Source: Paracoccaceae bacterium | GTDB lineage: Bacteria; Pseudomonadota; Alphaproteobacteria; Rhodobacterales; Rhodobacteraceae | DNA length: 64,000 nucleotides | Direction of reading: 5' to 3' | NCBI GenBank assembly: GCA_006226775.1 | Contig: SBGD01000062.1 | Coordinates: 1-64,000, forward strand | Part shown: positions 1-8,589 of the stretch, piece by piece | Layout: each line of letters opens with the position of its first letter | Position numbering within the stretch: the stretch's first letter is position 1 | Translations under genes and position numbers: made by a program | The notes under the pieces: generated by a model | The model's database searches: none | What the model was told of the DNA's origin: nothing | The model's input: only the letters and a program-made list of their open reading frames with translations

Positions 1-714
1 GTCAGCAATATCGAGACGGTCGAAACCGTCGACGACCTGCATTTCGACATCAGGCTGAAGACGCCCGATGCCGCCTTCGTGACGACCGGCCTGCCGTTCC
101 TGTTCATCATGCCGGAACATCTCTGGGCGGATTACGAAGGCGATGTGGTGGCGCGTGACGTGGTTGCCGACGGTGTCGTGGTCGGCAGCGGTCCGTTCAA
201 GTTCAAGCTGTGGCGCCGCAACGAGGTGCATGAGCTGGAAACCCACACCCCGCATTGGGCCGCGCCCAAGTACGACGGCATCCGCCGCCTGGCGCTGGGC
301 CAGGCCGATGCCATCCGCTCGGCGCTGATCAGCGGGCAGGGCGACATTGCCACCGGCATCCTGCCGCAGGCGGCGATGAGCGACCTGGCCGACCAGAACA
401 CCCATCTGTCCTTCCTGGAAGGCAACAGCCACGGCTCGACGCTGATCTGGCTCAACAACGAGAAGGCGCCCTATACCGACATCGCCTTCCGCGAGGCGCT
501 GCGCAAGTCGACCAACAAGCGGCGGATCATCATCGAATCCTACCAGGGCTTCGCCATCGAGGCGAGTTCCGGCCCGCTGCCGAACCAGCTTGCCGCCTGG
601 CACAATGCCGATCTGCCCGAGGTTCCCTTCGACATCGAGGAAGCGCGCCAGATCCTCGCCGATGCGGGCTATGGCTGGGACAGGAACGGCCGGCTTCACT
701 ACCCGGTGAAATGA
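1..714 (+). CDS. ABC transporter substrate-binding protein, family 5 (3' part)
   Basis: C-terminal ~237 residues of a periplasmic solute-binding protein of the peptide/nickel family (SBP_bac_5). The frame is open from base 1, so the start lies outside the window. Family features seen are the GSGPFKFKLW stretch, an ELETHTPHW-like strand, the NNEKAPYTDIAFREALRKST segment typical of the helix where peptide-binding proteins close, and a final DIEEARQILADAGY helix. It is the first visible gene of an operon with two permeases and two ATPases downstream. The family delivers oligopeptides, nickel, opines or other small solutes; the substrate cannot be told from this fragment. Confidence 0.93.
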   Translation, partial: VSNIETVETVDDLHFDIRLKTPDAAFVTTGLPFLFIMPEHLWADYEGDVVARDVVADGVVVGSGPFKFKLWRRNEVHELETHTPHWAAPKYDGIRRLALGQADAIRSALISGQGDIATGILPQAAMSDLADQNTHLSFLEGNSHGSTLIWLNNEKAPYTDIAFREALRKSTNKRRIIIESYQGFAIEASSGPLPNQLAAWHNADLPEVPFDIEEARQILADAGYGWDRNGRLHYPVK

Positions 715-720
715 CCCCTC

Positions 721-747
721 GGCCCGCCGGTATCCGTCCGGCGGGCC
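721..747 (+). promoter_or_regulatory. Intercistronic hairpin after the binding-protein gene
   Basis: A perfect 10-bp inverted repeat (GGCCCGCCGG / CCGGCGGGCC) with a 7-nt loop starts 7 bases after the binding-protein stop. There is no T-tract, and the permease gene follows in the same direction. It is therefore more likely a 3'-end stabiliser or partial terminator that keeps binding-protein mRNA above transporter mRNA than a full stop. Confidence 0.6.
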
Positions 748-790
748 GGACCCCGTCCGAAAACACCAACCCCAAAAAGGGATGACAGCA

Positions 791-1756
791 ATGCGAGGCT
801 ATGTGCTCAGACGCTTGTTCCAGAGCGTCCTGGTCGTATGGGCCGTCACGTCGATCATGTTCCTCATGTTCCGGGTGATGCCGACCGATCCGACGGCCAT
901 GTTGATGGACCGCGGCATGACCGAGGCCGCCCGCGACAAGCTGCTCGAGGATTGGGGCCTCACCGGATCGCTGTGGGATCAATATGTCGCCTATATCGGC
1001 AACCTGATGCGGGGCGATTTCGGCAATTCCTTCTTCCACCGCAAACCGGTCTGGGAGGTGCTCGGCCCGCTGATCGTCAATACCCTCTGGGTGGCGGTGC
1101 CGGGGCTGTTGCTGGGCGCCGTGCTGGGCTCGGGGCTCGGGGTGCTGGTCGGCTGGGCGCCGCGCGGCGGCAAGACCGAACGCATCGGCATCTTCCTGGC
1201 CACCATCATTCGCGGCGTGCCCGGCTTCGTCATCGGCATTGCCCTGCTGGCGGTCTTTTCCAGTGCGCTGGGCTGGTTTCCGGCCTTCGGCATGGGATCA
1301 GTGGATGCCGACCAGGGGGCGTCGCGCTACCTGACGCTCGATTTCCTGCACCACCTGGCGCTGCCGCTGATCGCGGTCGCCATCTACTTCCTGCCCGAGA
1401 ACCTGCTGCTGATGCGCAGCGGCGTGGTCGAGAACCGCACCGAGGATTATGTCGAGCTGGTCCGGGCCAAGGGCGTGTCGCAGTCCCGCGTCGCCTGGCA
1501 TACCGCGCGCAACTCGCTTCTGCCGCTGATCACCTGGCTGTTTCCCGCGCTGGCCGAGACCATTGCCGGCATCGTCGTGGTCGAGATCGTGTTCAGCTGG
1601 CCCGGCGTGGGCCGCGAGCTGGTGCTGGCGGTGACGCGACAGGACTACCCGCTGACGCAATCGGCCTTCTTCCTGCTGGCGGTGATGATCGTGCTGGCGA
1701 ACCTCGCGGCCGACCTGATCTATGGAAAACTCGACCCCAGGGTGGTGTACAAATGA
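791..1756 (+). CDS. ABC transporter permease, DppB/OppB type
   Basis: First inner-membrane subunit of the peptide/nickel-type importer, about 321 residues. It begins MRGYVLRRLFQS, the usual amphipathic start and first membrane helix, and has the family pattern PTDPTA in the first periplasmic loop. The EAA coupling loop reads VELVRAKGVSQSRVAWHTAR, and an ETIAGIVVVEIVFSWPGVG segment follows. An ATG nine bases upstream (782) directly abuts the AAAAAGGG ribosome-binding site, so the ATG at 791 with 9-nt spacing is the better start. The stop overlaps the next start as ATGA. Confidence 0.93.
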   Translation: MRGYVLRRLFQSVLVVWAVTSIMFLMFRVMPTDPTAMLMDRGMTEAARDKLLEDWGLTGSLWDQYVAYIGNLMRGDFGNSFFHRKPVWEVLGPLIVNTLWVAVPGLLLGAVLGSGLGVLVGWAPRGGKTERIGIFLATIIRGVPGFVIGIALLAVFSSALGWFPAFGMGSVDADQGASRYLTLDFLHHLALPLIAVAIYFLPENLLLMRSGVVENRTEDYVELVRAKGVSQSRVAWHTARNSLLPLITWLFPALAETIAGIVVVEIVFSWPGVGRELVLAVTRQDYPLTQSAFFLLAVMIVLANLAADLIYGKLDPRVVYK

Positions 1757-2655
1757 CAAACCCCGCAACCAGACCCTATCGCCGCGGCAATGCCGCGAGT
1801 GCTGCGTGGACCACCATGCGGCTGGTGATGAAGGACAGTTTCGTGGCGATGGGCGTGGCGATCCTGCTGTTCTTCATCGTGATCGCGACCTTCGCCACCG
1901 TGCTGGCGCCCTATGGCCCCTACGAGGTGATGATGACCGAGGCCGGGCGGCTCGACCGGCTGGCGCGCCCCTCGTTCGAGCATCCCCTGGGCACCACCGC
2001 CTACGGCAACGACGTGCTGAGCCAGTTCATCCACGGCTCGCGGGTGGCGCTGATCGTGGGGCTGGTGGCGGCGGTCGCGGTCGGCTTCGTCTCGACCGTC
2101 TTCGGCGTGGTGGCGGGCTACTTCGGCGGGCTGGTCGACGATGTGCTGATGCGGATCACCGATGTGGCGCTCAGCATCCCGACGCTGCCCTTTGCCATCG
2201 TCGCGGTGTCGCTGCTCGGGCCGAGCGTGCAGAACATCATCCTCGTGATCTCGATCCTGTTCTGGCGCAACGGCGCGCGGATCATCCGCTCGGCGGTGCT
2301 AACCGAACGCGAACGCATCTACGTCAAGTGGGCGCGCGCCGCCGGGGCCTCGCATTTCCATGTCATCTTGCATCACATCCTGCCCAATATCGTCCGGGTG
2401 ATCTTTCTGTGGATCACCATGTCGGTGGCCTTTGCCATCCTCGCCGAGGCCAGCCTGAGCTTTCTCGGGCTTGGCGATCCCACCGTCATCAGCTGGGGCC
2501 AGATGCTCAACACCGCCTTCTCGAGCGGCAGCCTGCGGACCGCCTGGTGGTGGGTCGTGCCGCCCTGCATCGCGCTGACGCTGCTGGTCTCGTCGCTCTA
2601 TCTCATCGGGCGCGGCTTCGAGGAGCAGACCAACCCCAGGCTTCGGAGGTATTGA
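1753..2655 (+). CDS. ABC transporter permease, DppC/OppC type
   Basis: Second permease subunit, 300 residues. The N-terminal half has one membrane helix and a periplasmic loop with the DppC-type HPLGTTAYGNDVLSQFIHGSR motif. This precedes a BPD_transp_1 domain with the EAA loop around YVKWARAAGASHFHVILHHI and a late LAEASLSFLGLGDP segment. It is translationally coupled by an ATGA overlap to the first permease and by a TGATG overlap to the ATPase downstream. Start chosen from the overlap; the frame stays open far upstream but that part reads as an antisense-like shadow of the first permease. Confidence 0.93.
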   Translation: MTNPATRPYRRGNAASAAWTTMRLVMKDSFVAMGVAILLFFIVIATFATVLAPYGPYEVMMTEAGRLDRLARPSFEHPLGTTAYGNDVLSQFIHGSRVALIVGLVAAVAVGFVSTVFGVVAGYFGGLVDDVLMRITDVALSIPTLPFAIVAVSLLGPSVQNIILVISILFWRNGARIIRSAVLTERERIYVKWARAAGASHFHVILHHILPNIVRVIFLWITMSVAFAILAEASLSFLGLGDPTVISWGQMLNTAFSSGSLRTAWWWVVPPCIALTLLVSSLYLIGRGFEEQTNPRLRRY

Positions 2656-3719
2656 TGGGCGCGCTCGCAAAACTCAACGAACGGCTGCGTGCCAAGCCCG
2701 CCGCGCATATGCTGGTCGAGAGGCTGAGCATCGCCTACCAGACCCCCCGCGGGCCGTTCCGGGCGGTCGATGACGTCTCGTTCGAGGTGGCGGCGGGGGC
2801 GACGCTGGGGCTGGTCGGGGAATCCGGCTGCGGCAAGAGCACGGTGGTCAAATCCCTGATGGGGCTCCTGCCCGAGGGCACCTCGGTGAGCGGGCGGGCG
2901 CTGTTGAACGGCACCGATATCCTCGGGCTGTCAGAGCGCGCGCTGTCGGATGTCCGCTGGACAAAGATCGCGCTGATCACGCAAAGTGCGATGAACTCGC
3001 TCGATCCGGTCTATTGCATCGGCGACCAGATCACCGAATCCATCCTGGCGCATGAGAGGGTCTCCAAGGCCGTGGCCTGGGCCCGCGCCGAGCAGATGTT
3101 CGAGATCGTCGGCCTGCCCGGATCGCGGCTGACCGAGTTTCCGCACCAGTTCTCGGGCGGCATGCGCCAGCGCGCGGTGATCGCCATGGCGCTGAGCCTC
3201 AATGCCGGGCTCTTGCTGGCGGACGAGCCGACAACCGCGCTCGATCCCATCATGCAAGACCAGATCATGAGCCGCATCCGCAGCATCCATGCCGACATGC
3301 GCCGCTCGATGATCCTGGTCACCCATGACATTGCCGTGGTGGCCGAGACCTGCGAAACCATCGCCGTGATGTATGCCGGCGAGGTGGTCGAGGCCGGGCC
3401 GACCGCGCAGGTGCTGCAAAACCCCCGCCATCCCTATACCATGGGGTTGCAGAACGCCTTTCCCAAGCTGCCGGTGCGGGGCCAGTCCCGGATGCCGCTG
3501 ATCTCGATCCCCGGCACGGTGCCCAACCTGCTGCACCCGCCGGTCGGTTGCCGCTTTGCCGGCCGTTGCCCCTTCGCGACGGATCTGTGCCGGTCCGAGG
3601 CGCCGGCCAAGCTGTCCAACAGCATCAGCCAGTCGGCGGCCTGCCACTACCAGGACCGGGCCAGCGAGTTCCGTGCCATTGCCCAGAAGGCCAGCACATG
3701 GAGACACAAAGATGGATAA
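2655..3719 (+). CDS. ABC transporter ATP-binding protein, DppD/OppD type
   Basis: First ATPase of the importer, 354 residues. Walker A reads GESGCGKST, the signature is QFSGGMRQR, Walker B is LLLADEPTTALD and the switch histidine sits in LVTHD. The C-terminal oligopeptide/dipeptide region carries the Cys motif GCRFAGRCPFATDLC, typical of this subfamily and known in some relatives to bind an Fe-S cluster. Start overlaps the permease stop (TGATG). The stop overlaps the following ATPase start by 8 bases, so the two ATPases are probably made in equal amounts as a DppDF-like heterodimer. Confidence 0.94.
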   Translation: MGALAKLNERLRAKPAAHMLVERLSIAYQTPRGPFRAVDDVSFEVAAGATLGLVGESGCGKSTVVKSLMGLLPEGTSVSGRALLNGTDILGLSERALSDVRWTKIALITQSAMNSLDPVYCIGDQITESILAHERVSKAVAWARAEQMFEIVGLPGSRLTEFPHQFSGGMRQRAVIAMALSLNAGLLLADEPTTALDPIMQDQIMSRIRSIHADMRRSMILVTHDIAVVAETCETIAVMYAGEVVEAGPTAQVLQNPRHPYTMGLQNAFPKLPVRGQSRMPLISIPGTVPNLLHPPVGCRFAGRCPFATDLCRSEAPAKLSNSISQSAACHYQDRASEFRAIAQKASTWRHKDG

Positions 3720-4764
3720 GACGCCCCCAAGCCCGACCGTCATCGAGGCGCGCGACCTGAAGACCCATTTCCAGGCCCGCAGCAGTCTGATCGGCGCGCT
3801 GGCCGGGCGCCAGCCCCGGGCGATCCGGGCGCTGGACGGTGTCGACCTGGCGATCCGCCGAAACGAGATCTACGGGCTGGTCGGCGAATCCGGCAGCGGC
3901 AAGTCGACCCTGGGCATGTCGCTGGTGCGCATGTACGAGCCGACGGGCGGCGAGGTGCATTACAATGGCGAGAACATCACCCATGTTCACGGCAAGGCGC
4001 TCAAGGACTACCGGCGCGCCGCCCAGATCATTTTCCAGGACCCCTACAGTTCGCTCAACCCCCGGCTGACCATCGGCCAGATCATCGAGGAGCCGCTGAA
4101 GATCCACCGGATCGGCGATGCCGCCGAGCGTCAGCGGCGGGTGGAAAAGGCGCTGGAACTGGTGCGCATCCCGGCCGAGGAGAACCTGCACCGCTATCCC
4201 AGCGACCTTTCGGGCGGCCAGCGGCAGAGGGTGGCGATTGCCCGCGCGCTGGTGCTGGAGCCGCAGTTCATCGTCGCCGACGAGCCGGTTTCGATGCTCG
4301 ACGTCTCGATCCAGGCCAGCGTGCTGGAGATCCTCGACGACCTGTCGCGCGACCTGGGGCTGGCGGTGCTCTATATCTCGCATGACATCGCGACCGTGGG
4401 CTATATCTGCAGCCATGTCGCGGTGATGTACCTCGGCCAGATCGTCGAGGAAGGCACCGCCGAGGATATCCTGACCGCGCCGCAGCATCCCTATACCCAG
4501 CGTCTCATGGCGGCCATCCCGTCGATCGTGCCCGACGAGAACCGCGAACGCGTGGAGTTGAAGGGCGACGTGCCGTCACCGCTCGATATCCCGCCCGGGT
4601 GCCGGTTTTCCTCGCGCTGTCCCTATGCGACGGAGCTTTGCACCACGGTCGAGCCGCAGCTTGTCCCGACCGCCGAGGCCCACCGCGTCCGCTGTCATCT
4701 CTACGATGCCGAGGCGGTCGCGACCCATCCCTCGCTCGAGCCGCCGACATCGCAGGCGGCCTGA
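3712..4764 (+). CDS. ABC transporter ATP-binding protein, DppF/OppF type
   Basis: Second ATPase of the importer, 350 residues. Walker A is GESGSGKST, the Q-loop is IFQDPYSSLNPR, the signature is DLSGGQRQR and Walker B is FIVADEPVSMLD. The C-terminal Cys segment GCRFSSRCPYATELC parallels that of its partner. It ends the five-gene transport operon; an MFS gene in the same direction starts 90 bases later with no obvious terminator between, so co-transcription with the carrier is possible. Confidence 0.94.
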   Translation: MDKTPPSPTVIEARDLKTHFQARSSLIGALAGRQPRAIRALDGVDLAIRRNEIYGLVGESGSGKSTLGMSLVRMYEPTGGEVHYNGENITHVHGKALKDYRRAAQIIFQDPYSSLNPRLTIGQIIEEPLKIHRIGDAAERQRRVEKALELVRIPAEENLHRYPSDLSGGQRQRVAIARALVLEPQFIVADEPVSMLDVSIQASVLEILDDLSRDLGLAVLYISHDIATVGYICSHVAVMYLGQIVEEGTAEDILTAPQHPYTQRLMAAIPSIVPDENRERVELKGDVPSPLDIPPGCRFSSRCPYATELCTTVEPQLVPTAEAHRVRCHLYDAEAVATHPSLEPPTSQAA

Positions 4765-4853
4765 GCGCCGCAGGGGGGGCTTGACCCGCGCCAGCGGATC
4801 GTCGCTCAGTCGGCAGGGCAGGCGCGACCATAGCGGTCGGACATCACGGGCAA

Positions 4854-6083
4854 ATGGGGCAAGGCATGATCACGCGCGACACTCGGTACTTCCTGCTGCT
4901 GAACGCCGGTCATTTCCTCGACCATTACTTCATGCTGATCTTCGCCACGGTGGCGGCGCTGGCGCTCGGGGCGGAGTGGAACATGAGCTATGCCGAGCTT
5001 CTGCCCTACGGCGTGCCCGGCTTCACCGCCTTCGCGCTTTGCGCCCTGCCGATGGGGATGCTGGCGGACCGCTGGGGCCGCGACCGGATGATGGTGGTGT
5101 TCTTCCTCGGGATCGGCATCTCGTCCATCCTGACCGGCCTGGCGCGCACGCCGCAGGAATTGAGCGCAGGGCTCTTGCTGATCGGCATCTTCGGCGCGAT
5201 CTATCATCCGGTGGGGCTGGCCATCGTCACGGCGCGCTGGAAGAAGACCGGGATGCGGCTGGCGGTCAACGGCATCTGGGGCAACCTCGGGGTGGGGTCC
5301 GCCGCGCTGATGTCGGGCATCATGATCGACCTTGCCGGCTGGCGTGCGGCCTTCATGGTGCCGGGGGTCTTCTCGCTGCTGGTGGCGCTGCCCTACCTGA
5401 GCATCTCGCGCGGGATCGACGCCTTGGAACATGCCCCCTTGGGCGGGCTGGCGACGGAAAGGCCCGCCAGCTACGGCCCGAGGTGGCGGGTCTTGTTCTG
5501 CGTCTACATGACCGCGACCCTGGGCACGGTGGTGTTCCAGTCGACCACGGTCGCCTTGCCCGAGATCTTCGAGGAGCGCCTGGTCGGGCTGGCCGATGCG
5601 CTGGCCTCGGGGGGCACGACGCGCTTCGAGCAGGCCTCAGTGATCGGCTTGCTGGCCTTCCTGGCGTTCTCCACCGCCTCGCTGGCCCAGCTTGTCACCG
5701 GCTACCTGCTGGATCGCTACGGCGCGCGCACCGCGCTGACCGTCGCGACCGGGGTGCAGGTCGCGGCCTTCCTGCTGATGCCGGGGCTCACGGACCTGGC
5801 GGCGCTGGCGGTGGCCATCGGCTTCATGATCGGGGTCTTCGGCCAGGTGCCGGTCAATGACTTCCTGATCGGCACCACCGCCTCCAAAAGCGCGCGCTCG
5901 CGGGCCTTCGGGGCGCGCTACCTGGTCAGCTTTCTTGCCTTCTCCGCGGCGCTGCCGCTGATCGCCGTGATCCAGAAGACCTGGGGCTTCGACGGGTTGT
6001 TCCGCGTGCTGATGCTGTGCTCGGCCACGATCCTCCTGGGCGGGCGCGTCTTCCTGTCCCGGGTCCGGGTGCCGGGCGCATAG
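4854..6083 (+). CDS. MFS transporter
   Basis: About 409 residues with roughly twelve hydrophobic segments. MFS marks include the loop 2-3 motif PMGMLADRWGRDRMM (G-x-LaDrxGrkx family pattern, residues ~63-80), an acidic/aromatic helix-1 segment HFLDHYFM and an ADALASGG cytoplasmic centre. The protein opens like carriers of the fosmidomycin-resistance/sugar-phosphate side of the superfamily, but the substrate is not evident. ATG at 4854 gives the longest frame; the ATG at 4866 (MITRDTRYFLL) is an equally reasonable start. Sitting just after a peptide-type ABC operon, it could export or import a product of the same substrate. Confidence 0.85.
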   Translation: MGQGMITRDTRYFLLLNAGHFLDHYFMLIFATVAALALGAEWNMSYAELLPYGVPGFTAFALCALPMGMLADRWGRDRMMVVFFLGIGISSILTGLARTPQELSAGLLLIGIFGAIYHPVGLAIVTARWKKTGMRLAVNGIWGNLGVGSAALMSGIMIDLAGWRAAFMVPGVFSLLVALPYLSISRGIDALEHAPLGGLATERPASYGPRWRVLFCVYMTATLGTVVFQSTTVALPEIFEERLVGLADALASGGTTRFEQASVIGLLAFLAFSTASLAQLVTGYLLDRYGARTALTVATGVQVAAFLLMPGLTDLAALAVAIGFMIGVFGQVPVNDFLIGTTASKSARSRAFGARYLVSFLAFSAALPLIAVIQKTWGFDGLFRVLMLCSATILLGGRVFLSRVRVPGA

Positions 6084-6104
6084 GGCGGGGCCGCCCGGTG
6101 CGGA

Positions 6105-6512
6105 TCAGGAATGCGGATGCGGGCCCAGCCGGTCGTGCAGGCGCGCGTCATGGGTCTTGAAGTGGTCGCCGAACCAGGCTTCCAGCGTCGTCGCCAGGCG
6201 CCGGGCGGTCTGGTCGGGCGCGCCCGCGGCTTCGTCCATGAGGTCGCGCAGATCGTCGAGCAGGCGTTCGTGATGGGCCTTGTGCTGGGCGCGCTGGTCG
6301 TAGCCGTAGGCCTTCATCTGCTGTTCCTCCAGCGCGAAATGCGCCGAGATGGCGCGCAGCAGATCGCCGAAACTGTCCTGGATGTCGGCCTCCGGCTCGT
6401 TGTCGAGGATGGCCGAGGCGGTCTGGTTGACCAGCGCGATCAACTCCTGGTGTTCATGATCCACCGAAGGGTTTCCGACGCTGTATTCCGGTTTCCATTC
6501 AATCGGTGCCAT
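6105..6512 (-). CDS. Bacteriohemerythrin
   Basis: A 135-residue four-helix protein of the hemerythrin family, which holds a non-heme di-iron site that binds O2 reversibly. Ligands are visible in family order: His21 (in VDHEHQEL), His58 and Glu62 (AHFALEE), His77 and His81 (HKAHHERLL), and His117 with Asp122 (HFKTHD). Length matches single-domain bacteriohemerythrins. It is the last gene of the minus-strand respiratory cluster, 17 bases after a secreted-protein gene. That context suggests supply or scavenging of O2 or NO beside the membrane oxidoreductase, but this role is inference. Confidence 0.92.
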   Translation of the reverse strand: MAPIEWKPEYSVGNPSVDHEHQELIALVNQTASAILDNEPEADIQDSFGDLLRAISAHFALEEQQMKAYGYDQRAQHKAHHERLLDDLRDLMDEAAGAPDQTARRLATTLEAWFGDHFKTHDARLHDRLGPHPHS

Positions 6513-6529
6513 GTCGGCCCCTTTCCGCG

Positions 6530-7033
6530 TTACTCGAAGATGAGTCCGCTGTCCTTGCGAAAGTCGATCACGAAGCTCTGGCCGGGGTGCAGCTCGACCT
6601 CGCGCGTCGCCTCATAGTCAAAGGCTTCGGACGCGGGGTTGTCGCGCATCCGCACCGTCAGCTCATGCACGCCCGCAGGCAGCAGCAAACGTTCATAAAG
6701 ACGCGACGGCCCGCTGCCGGCAATGCCCGATGGCGCGCTTTCGGCAGAATAGATCAGCGCGCCGTCGACTTCCAGTTCGACATGGATCGGCGGGCGGCGG
6801 CGGTCGCAGACCTGGGTCTGGCGCATGTTGCGCGGCAGCTTGGCCAGTTCCTCGGCGGTCCGGTCGCGGCAACTGGCGCTGCGGTCGCCGCTATGGGTGA
6901 AGCTCAGCCGCAGCAGCGCCATGTTCTCGGGCGCGTTCCGCCAGGCCGGAGAGGCCGAGAGCCAGGCCACCCCCAGCCCCAGAACCAGCGTCACCGCGCC
7001 GCCCATCAGCAGGTGGGGCAGGCGCCCTTTCAT
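6530..7033 (-). CDS. Exported or membrane-anchored hypothetical protein
   Basis: A 167-residue protein with an N-terminal hydrophobic segment (residues ~8-27, LLMGGAVTLVLGLGVAWLSA), either a signal peptide or an anchor. The remainder is predicted periplasmic, with two Cys (in SCRDR and QVCDRR) and a beta-rich second half containing VELEVDGALIYS and LLLPAGVHELTVRMRDN, like an immunoglobulin-type or carbohydrate-binding fold. It is joined by an ATGA overlap to the cytochrome b/ferredoxin gene, so it is likely an accessory subunit or assembly factor. I do not recognise the family. Confidence 0.8.
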   Translation of the reverse strand: MKGRLPHLLMGGAVTLVLGLGVAWLSASPAWRNAPENMALLRLSFTHSGDRSASCRDRTAEELAKLPRNMRQTQVCDRRRPPIHVELEVDGALIYSAESAPSGIAGSGPSRLYERLLLPAGVHELTVRMRDNPASEAFDYEATREVELHPGQSFVIDFRKDSGLIFE

Positions 7034-8589
7034 CGCGGATCCTCCTCGCCGGTGGCGTCCGTCTCGAGGCTGCGCTTGCCCGGCATCGGCTCCAGCGCCG
7101 CCACATCCTTGGAAAAACCGGCGAGGGCTTCGTCCAGCCGCGCGCCCTCGGTCGGCCCGGCCCAGAGCGTCAGCAGCCGGTCGCGCGGCACACGCTCGCG
7201 CAAGAGCGGATCGCGGGTTCTGGCAATGCGCTCCTTTGTCCATTGCGCGCCGACGCGGTTGTGACACTCGCGCTCGGCGCATCCGGCGATGCAGACCCCA
7301 TCGGCCAGGTCGCGGCTGAGGATGAAGTCGAACAGCGAGGGCGGCGCCATCGCCACGCAGGGCAGGATCACCCGGCCTTTCTCCGGCGCCGCGGCGGCGC
7401 CATGTTCGCAGGCCAGGGTCATCACCCGGCCCGGCCCGGCAAGATCGGCCGAGGCGGCAATCACCTCCTCGCGCAACTTGCTCAGCGGACGGCCCGGCAG
7501 GTCGATCCCGGTGATCAGCGGCCCCGAGCGGCGGAAAGGTGTCGACGAGGGGCACGACCCCATGCAGATGCCGCAGGCGACGCAGCGCTCGGGGTCGACC
7601 AAAGCCTCCTGCGGGAAGGGCGCGCCATCGCTGCGCGGCACCATGGTGATCGCGGTATAGGGGCAATCGGCCTCGCAGCGCGTGCAGCCGTTGCAGAAGT
7701 CGAGGAAGACCTCCGCCGCCGCCTTGTCCTTGCGCGGCGGCAGCCAGGGCAGGCCGAACATCAGCACCGTAAAGAGCAGCGCGCCGGTCCAGATCACCGA
7801 TGGGGGCACCAGGTCGATCACCGGGTAGAGCCCGAGGATGAACCAGTCGAGGCCCACCGTGGACGGAAACCGCGCCAGGTCCGCGGGCCCCTGCAGCACC
7901 GCCGGCATGGCAAAGGAGACGATGACCAGCGCCGCCAGCGTCAGCACGCTGAGGCCCCGCGGCGGCATGGTGCGCGCCGCGGTGATGCGCTGGATATGGA
8001 TCCACATCATCAGCAAAAGCAGCAGCGGAATGGCGATGTGCAGAAAGACCATCAGCGTGAAGAACCGCCCCGAAAGGCTGGCCGGGGTCAGGAAATTGCG
8101 CGCGATCGGCTCGGCAAAGAACGGCAGCGCGTCGAGCAGTTCGGTGGTGGTCAACGCCACGTATTGCGCCAACTCGTCCCAGACCAGCCAGTAGCCGGTA
8201 ATGCCCGACATGTAGACGAACCAGATCACCGGCACCCCGGTGATCCAGGAAAACCAGCGCTTGCCGCGATAGCGGTCGAAGGCCCATTCGCGCACCATGT
8301 GGACCAGCATGAGCAGCACCAGGAAATCCGAGGCATAGCGGTGCAGGCTGCGCGCCAGCCCGGCATGAAGCCAATGGGTCTCGCTCAGCCATTTGACGGA
8401 TTGATAGGCATTGACCACGCCGGTGTCGAAGAAGATGAACAGGTAGATGCCGGTGGCGGTGACGATCCAGAACATCAGCCAGCTCAGCGTGCCGAGGTTG
8501 GCCATGGGGTTCCAGTCGGGGCCGAACAGCCTGTCCAAGGGACGCTCCACCCGGTCAAAGCCGCGTTTCAGCGCGGTCCGCACTCCCAT
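7030..8589 (-). CDS. Cytochrome b / 2x[4Fe-4S] ferredoxin / MvhD-like fusion
   Basis: A 519-residue three-part membrane redox protein. Residues ~30-280 are a cytochrome b6-like di-heme domain whose axial His pairs are His83/His97 and His184/His198, each pair 14 apart. Residues 299-346 hold two [4Fe-4S] motifs (Cys299/302/305/309 and Cys336/339/342/346). Residues ~385-490 resemble the delta subunit of methyl-viologen-reducing hydrogenase (MvhD), with conserved Cys394, Cys411, Cys437 and Cys442. The protein probably moves electrons between the quinol pool and a soluble or membrane partner. It is coupled by ATGA overlaps to the SenC gene before it and the secreted protein after it. The donor and acceptor are unknown. 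Confidence 0.88.
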   Translation of the reverse strand: MGVRTALKRGFDRVERPLDRLFGPDWNPMANLGTLSWLMFWIVTATGIYLFIFFDTGVVNAYQSVKWLSETHWLHAGLARSLHRYASDFLVLLMLVHMVREWAFDRYRGKRWFSWITGVPVIWFVYMSGITGYWLVWDELAQYVALTTTELLDALPFFAEPIARNFLTPASLSGRFFTLMVFLHIAIPLLLLLMMWIHIQRITAARTMPPRGLSVLTLAALVIVSFAMPAVLQGPADLARFPSTVGLDWFILGLYPVIDLVPPSVIWTGALLFTVLMFGLPWLPPRKDKAAAEVFLDFCNGCTRCEADCPYTAITMVPRSDGAPFPQEALVDPERCVACGICMGSCPSSTPFRRSGPLITGIDLPGRPLSKLREEVIAASADLAGPGRVMTLACEHGAAAAPEKGRVILPCVAMAPPSLFDFILSRDLADGVCIAGCAERECHNRVGAQWTKERIARTRDPLLRERVPRDRLLTLWAGPTEGARLDEALAGFSKDVAALEPMPGKRSLETDATGEEDPR

